Below, in pieces: positions 22,548 to 25,910 of a DNA stretch of 25,910 nucleotides. The translations under genes and the position numbers were made by a program. Origin of the DNA: Spirogloea muscicola (taxonomy: Eukaryota > Streptophyta > Zygnematophyceae > Spirogloeales > Spirogloeaceae); assembly GCA_009602725.1 (NCBI GenBank), contig WELB01000114.1, positions 353,860 to 379,769 of the forward strand. The letters run 5' to 3'. The notes under the pieces are model-generated. The model was given only the letters and a program-made list of their open reading frames with translations, did no database searches and was not told the origin of the DNA. Within the stretch, counting starts at the first letter, position 1. Every line of letters starts with the position of its first letter.

Positions 22548-22672
22548 TTCTGCTGCTTCGCCTTAGGGCTTCGCCTGGCTTCCCCCCCCCCCTCTTCTTG
22601 TACTCTTCTGTTCATTCTTTTTTGGGCTCGCTGTTCCAGCCCATATTCTCAATGGGCGAGCCCTTCTTCCTT
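22515..22672 (+). repeat. Dispersed repeat, long form, copy 4
   Basis: The 'TAGCTGCTTTG-TTTTTCTTGTGTGCTT' lead is followed by 'CTTCGCCTTAGGGCTTCGCCTGGC', a C-run, 'CTTCTTGTACTCTTCTGTTCATTC', the core GGGCTCGCTGTTCCAGCCC from 22624, and ATTCTCAATGGGCGAGC ending at 22661. Its left part overlaps the upstream candidate start codon of the MYB gene. Confidence 0.85.
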
Positions 22673-22722
22673 GTGCGCCATCATCATCCGGCCCCTTCCG
22701 GCAGGGGTTACTGAGTAGTTAG

Positions 22723-22880
22723 TAGCTGCTTTGTTCCTTCTTGTGTGCTTCTTTCTTTGTGCTTCGCCTTAGAGCTTCGCCTGGCCCCCTTCTTCTTGGG
22801 CTTCTTGTACTCTGCTCATTCTTTTCTGGGCTGGCTGTTCCAGCCCCTATCCTCAATGGGCGAGCTCGTTCTTCCGGACA
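22723..22880 (+). repeat. Dispersed repeat, long form, copy 5
   Basis: This is a near-complete direct repeat of the 22515-22672 copy in the same order, offset by about 208 bases. The core GGGCTGGCTGTTCCAGCCCC starts at 22828 and the TATCCTCAATGGGCGAGC block ends at 22865. The two copies form a direct tandem pair, separated by a short 'CATCATCCGGCCCCTTCCGG' spacer. Confidence 0.85.
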
Positions 22881-23460
22881 TTCTGCGCTGGCCTCTGCCT
22901 ACTTGCTGACGTCCTTCGCGACTAATATCTTGCTCCTCACGCCATCCGGCCCTCTCAGACCGGGCTGGCTTTCGGGCCATTTGGCGCTTCCCCTGGCCCT
23001 CTTCTCGTACTTTGTTCATTCTTGTTTTCCAGCCGACGAATTCACAGCCCTTGCCAGCGACGTCCACGGGGCCACGGGGCCTATGGCGGCGGCTGGCTGG
23101 ATCTCCTCCAGCGGCTTGCCCGGCAGGCCATCGAGCGGCGGCCGGGTCTGCCAGGGGGGCTGCCCGGCTTCAACGCGGCCGGCTCCTAGGTCTTCCGGAT
23201 GCGGCTCTCCGTGTCCCTCCAACGCTCCCTCGCCCACGCCGTCCACTCGCGTGCAGGCCGCGCTATCGCGGCTGCTTCTAGGTCGCGTCTGTCTGCATCT
23301 TTTCCAGCTCGAGCTATTCTGACCTAATGTTACTCACCCGCGGGTATTGAGCTTCCTGTGGATTCGTCGTGTCTAATTGTCTAGATGCCTCGCTGTGTCT
23401 AATCAGAAAAGAAAGTCTTATCCCTTCTTTCCGGCATCTGTTGGAGCTCTTTGGATTTTG
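22881..23460. other. Intergenic stretch within the repeat block
   Basis: It contains a partial repeat phrase ('GCGCTTCCCCTGGCCCTCTTCTCGTACTTTGTTCATTC', about 22983-23021) that is cut off before the palindromic core. A G+C-rich segment without recognised coding content follows (23036-23300). One reading is that the repeat was interrupted at about 23022. Confidence 0.45.
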
Positions 23461-23461
23461 T

Positions 23462-23650
23462 CCCTTCTTTTTCGGCTGGCTTCTGCCAGCCCCTCTTTCC
23501 TATGGGCGAGCACATTCTTCTTCTTCTTCTTTTAGGCCCCTCCGTCATTTGGCTCCTTCGAACCTTTGTCAACTCTTATCGGAAGGAAGTGCTCGCCCAT
23601 AGAGAAGAGGAAGAATGGGCGAGCACATGGCTTTGCCAGCCCAAATGGAA
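23462..23650. repeat. Dispersed repeat, copies 6 and 7, with a perfect hairpin
   Basis: Copy 6 has CGGCTGGCTTCTGCCAGCCCC from 23472 and TATGGGCGAGCACA ending near 23514, followed by a CTT-rich tail. Next to it, 23589-23600 (GTGCTCGCCCAT) and 23615-23626 (ATGGGCGAGCAC) form a perfect 12-base inverted repeat with a 14-base loop. This is the conserved GGGCGAGC block in both orientations. GGCTTTGCCAGCCC follows at about 23630-23643. Confidence 0.8.
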
Positions 23651-23704
23651 TGGACAATGTTCAAAGCAAAAGGAGGAGAAGCCAGAAAGGACTACACTGG
23701 GAGA

Positions 23705-23905
23705 AGTAGTACTCCCAATGGGGCAAGGGCTGCGAAAAGCCAGCCCAAAAAGAATTCACAAAGGTTCAGAGGGGCCTAAGAGCGGTGAGCAGCTACAAAA
23801 GGGGCCTGAGGATGCTATGGTAAAACAGGGGGAGGATGGATCACTCAGTACAGAGCACAAGACGATGCAGAGGGAAGCTCAGTAACCGCGAGTGAGCAAC
23901 ATCAG
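23705..23905 (-). repeat. Composite repeat unit, copy A
   Basis: Read on +, the order is 'CACT/ACTCCCAA', 'GGGCTGCGAAAAGCCAGCCC', 'AAAAAGAATT-ACAAAGGTTC-GAGGGGCC', 'GCAGCTACAAA-GGGGCC', 'GGGGGAGGATGGATCAC' and then 'CGAGTGAGCA'. The core is the reverse complement of the dispersed palindrome. Matching units occur at about 24448-24600 and 25185-25340. Confidence 0.85.
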
Positions 23906-24000
23906 GTCTGAGTAGCTCGCTGCAGGGAAAGAGGCACCCCACCGAGACTTAGAGGCGGCGGCCATCACAGCCACGGCTGTCAATTTGGAAGCGCTGTTTT

Positions 24001-24038
24001 GGGCTGGCTGTTCCAGCCCCTATCCTCAATGGGCGAGC
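24001..24038 (+). repeat. Dispersed repeat, copy 8 (core)
   Basis: The core GGGCTGGCTGTTCCAGCCCC is followed by TATCCTCAATGGGCGAGC, identical over these blocks to the copy at 22828. The identity suggests recent spread or gene conversion between the two. Confidence 0.9.
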
Positions 24039-24074
24039 TCTTTCTTCTGTTTTTTTGCCGCCCTTCACAAGCGA

Positions 24075-24215
24075 GCAAGGGGCTCGTCTCAAGAAGGGCG
24101 CAACGGCCGTGCAAAGCCAGCCCAGAAAGGATGGACAAGGTTCAAAAGAAAGAAACCCGTCCGACTTGAGAGCAGTGGTTGTGAGAGGCCAGCCCAAAGG
24201 AAAGGACAAGGTCTG
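24075..24215 (-). repeat. Two inverted repeat cores, copies 9 and 10
   Basis: 'GCAAAGCCAGCCCAGAAAGGATGGACAAGGTTC' (about 24111-24143) and 'GAGAGGCCAGCCCAAAGGAAAGGACAAGGTCTGA' (about 24182-24215) are reverse-strand copies of the 'GACCTTGTCCATTC-TTTGGGCTGGC' half of the element. Confidence 0.8.
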
Positions 24216-24299
24216 AGAAAAAAGAGAGGGCCGGATGGCGCAAGAAGCAAGATACAGCGTGCTAAGTCGTTCAAAGGGCAAGAGGGGCTTCTTTTTGCC

Positions 24300-24400
24300 T
24301 ATACTTTTTGGGCTGGCCACTACCTTAAGTCGGGCGAGCTTCTTCTCACGGTTCAATCTTTTTCTGGGATGGCCAACCACAGCCATCGCCCTCTACTGGA
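24300..24400 (+). repeat. Two degenerate forward cores, copies 11 and 12
   Basis: GGGCTGGCCACTACCTTAAG is followed by TCGGGCGAGCTTCTTCTCACGG (24309-24350). A weaker second core, GGGATGGCCAACCACAGCC, starts at 24366. Confidence 0.65.
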
Positions 24401-24447
24401 AAAGTCGCTCTCACGGGTCCTCACCTGTGTGGCTTGGCCCTCTTGGC

Positions 24448-24600
24448 GAAAGTGGCTCCCCCAGTGGGGGCAAGGGCTGTGAGAAGCCAGCCCAAAAGAG
24501 GATTGCCGAGAACCGAAGGAGCCAAAGAATGAAGGGGCCAAAAAGCGCTATCTCAGAACTGGGGGAGGATGGACACTCAGTAGCTACGAGTGAGGAGCCT
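24448..24600 (-). repeat. Composite repeat unit, copy B
   Basis: It follows the same order as copy A: GTGGCTCCCCCAGTGGGGGCAAGGGCTG, then GAGAAGCCAGCCCAAAAG, GGGGCC, GGGGGAGGATGGACACTCAGTA and TACGAGTGAGGAGCCTAAGA. It is more diverged than copies A and C in the middle. Confidence 0.8.
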
Positions 24601-24849
24601 AAGATCCGAAAGACTATATGTCGGGAAACCATCCTCCTGACGAAAGCCAGAGGCCGCAGCGAGAGCAGGGCCAGCATGCAGGTGTAAGGCGTGGGCCATG
24701 GACCGCTGAAGGGAAATGGAGAGTCGCATGCAGTATACCTGGGCTAAGGAGCCAGCGGAGTTGAAGTCAGCCTGCTCACCTCGCCTGCGTGACACAGCGA
24801 GCGCCCGCGCAAGCCTGGCTAGCAGGTCGAGCCACTGGGACTCAAGAAG

Positions 24850-24915
24850 AAGGCTTCGCTCAGAGAGATTAGGGGCTGGGAAAGGCCAGCCCAAAAAAGA
24901 ACAAGGTTCGAGAGC
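24850..24915 (-). repeat. Inverted repeat core, copy 14
   Basis: 'GGGGCTGGGAAAGGCCAGCCC' with 'AAAAAAGAACAAGGTTCGAGAGCCCC' (about 24871-24918) is a reverse-strand copy of the element half that reads GAACCTTGTTC-TTTTTTGGGCTGGC. Confidence 0.75.
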
Positions 24916-25184
24916 CCCGTGCACAATCCCGACCAGTGGTACGAACTCGTCACCAGCCGGGTGGTCAGCGTGTTTCGCCGCCTTGCTGCGATTGCTGCGA
25001 GTGGTGTTCGCCAAAGCATGGCCAGCCCTCGAGGCAGAAAGCCGCCCCGGATTGGAAGCGGTTCACCACATCGGTGGTGGATCTTGGCAGCCGCGCGGCC
25101 TCGTTGGAGAAGAAGTGGCTCGTTGGAGAGAGATGCTTCCTCCGTTCGCAGCGACGTCGCCGCCGTCTCCCTGGTCCTACTAAG

Positions 25185-25365
25185 AAAGAAGTGGCACTCC
25201 CAACAAGGGCTGCGAAAAGCCAGCCCAAAAAGAATTGACAAAGGTTCGGAGGGCCTACAAGCGTGTAGCAGCTACAAAGGGGCCGGAAGATGCTGTCAGA
25301 ACGGGGGGAGGATGGATCACGCATTGGTTACGAGTGAGGAGCCTACTAAGAAGGAAAGAAAGACA
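25185..25365 (-). repeat. Composite repeat unit, copy C
   Basis: Over 'CACTCCCAA', 'GGGCTGCGAAAAGCCAGCCC', 'AAAAAGAATTGACAAAGGTTC', 'GCAGCTACAAAGGGGCC' and 'GGGGGAGGATGGATCACG' it is nearly identical to copy A at 23705. It then shares 'TACGAGTGAGGAGCCTA-AGA' with copy B. Confidence 0.85.
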
Positions 25366-25534
25366 CTTCCAGGTGGTGGTTTGGCTCCTCAGTATAGCTT
25401 GTCAGATATGCATGTGCTCACTCGGGGATATTTAGTGTCCCCCTTAGCCGGCTCATTACCCAGTTAATAGGACATTTGTAAGGCTAGAATTGGCCTCCCT
25501 TTGCTGACTGCCCCCTCCTAGGGAGGTCGCGGGC

Positions 25535-25555
25535 GCCGCCGCCGCCGCCGCCGCC
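25535..25555 (+). repeat. (GCC)7 microsatellite
   Basis: Seven uninterrupted GCC triplets lie in a very G+C-rich stretch shortly before the ATG at 25605. If that ATG is a true start, the array would lie in its 5' UTR or promoter. Confidence 0.85.
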
Positions 25556-25604
25556 CCTCCTAAACCCCGGGCCGCCGCCGGCGTCGCTGCCGGCGGCGCC
25601 CGCC

Positions 25605-25910
25605 ATGGGGTCCGCGGCGCGCCGGTCTCTCGCACCCGCCGCCCTCGCCTCCGCCGCCCCGCTCCCCGTCGCCTCAACCGCGCGCCCCCGGCGCCGTCGA
25701 CGGAGCCCGAGTCCGGAGTGGCTTCGGGAGTCGCTCCAGGCCAAGCATTGGTGTGAGGCGGTCCGGGCGCCTCGCCCCCGACTCAGGCAGGAGCGAGGCG
25801 CTGCGCCTCCGCCGCCAGCGCCGCCCGACCTTCATGTCCCCGCGTTGCTCCCCGCCGTGGTAGCCGCCGCCTGCCTCCGCTTCATCTGCAGGCCCGCTCC
25901 GCCGCCGCCG
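25605..25910 (+). CDS. Open frame running off the right edge, product unrecognised
   Basis: An ATG in the context GCCATGG opens a frame of 102 codons with no stop before the window end. It begins MGSAARRSLAPAALASAAPL, then has an Arg-rich cluster (RPRRRRRSPSPEWLRESLQ) and a Pro/Ala-rich region. An N-terminus rich in Ala, Ser and Arg with few acidic residues is what algal plastid or mitochondrial targeting peptides look like, but any G+C-rich frame tends toward this composition. An intron donor could end the exon before the edge. Antisense frames are also open through much of the region. No domain is visible. Confidence 0.35.
   Translation, partial: MGSAARRSLAPAALASAAPLPVASTARPRRRRRSPSPEWLRESLQAKHWCEAVRAPRPRLRQERGAAPPPPAPPDLHVPALLPAVVAAACLRFICRPAPPPP

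Noticed and set aside
24000-25250. tRNA genes suggested by GGTTCGA-like phrases
   Set aside because: The phrases belong to the dispersed repeat (ACAAGGTTCGAGAG) and I see no paired acceptor, D and anticodon arms around them.

Overview
The window reads as nuclear DNA of a green alga (Chlorophyta). The evidence is as follows. The genes are intron-dense, with canonical GT-AG introns of roughly 100 to 700 bases. A plant/green-algal type tubby protein carries an N-terminal F-box. A VID27 protein resembles the plant CYPRO4/DEM branch. A two-repeat MYB has the plant-type SCRLRW third helix. Exons are G+C-rich. Single unresolved N bases at about 11247 and 22267 point to a draft assembly. I cannot name the species.

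Layout from left to right. (1) A tubby-like F-box protein gene lies on + (before the window start to 2868, seven exons here). (2) About 2.9-5.7 kb is gene-poor and holds a diverged tandem duplication and the first copies of a dispersed palindromic repeat. (3) Possible exons of an unrecognised + gene lie at about 5.8-6.5 kb. (4) A VID27/DEM-like gene lies on - (10.57 to 6.98 kb, ten exons resolved, first exon(s) not found). (5) A G+C-rich stretch with another repeat copy is followed by possible exons of an unrecognised - gene (12.1-11.4 kb). (6) A VPS51 gene lies on + (12.25-18.28 kb, fifteen exons), encoding a tethering-complex subunit. (7) Convergent to it, an R2R3-MYB gene lies on - (22.5-18.79 kb, four exons, last exon 640 codons). 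(8) A repeat-dense block occupies 22.5-25.45 kb. (9) A G+C-rich open frame on + runs off the right edge.

The genes are ordinary housekeeping or regulatory genes and not an operon or a single pathway. VPS51 works in endosome-to-Golgi tethering and tubby-like proteins bind phosphoinositides at membranes, so both touch membrane biology, but nothing shows that they work together. Splice structures were built by joining frames whose phases agree and whose products continue the known family alignments. They are predictions without transcript support.

I found no new enzymatic or defence system. The most unusual material is the dispersed repeat family (core GGGCTGG...CCAGCCC followed by ATGGGCGAGC). 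It occurs more than a dozen times in both orientations between genes, contributes the possible start codon of the MYB gene, and may end the unrecognised - gene.
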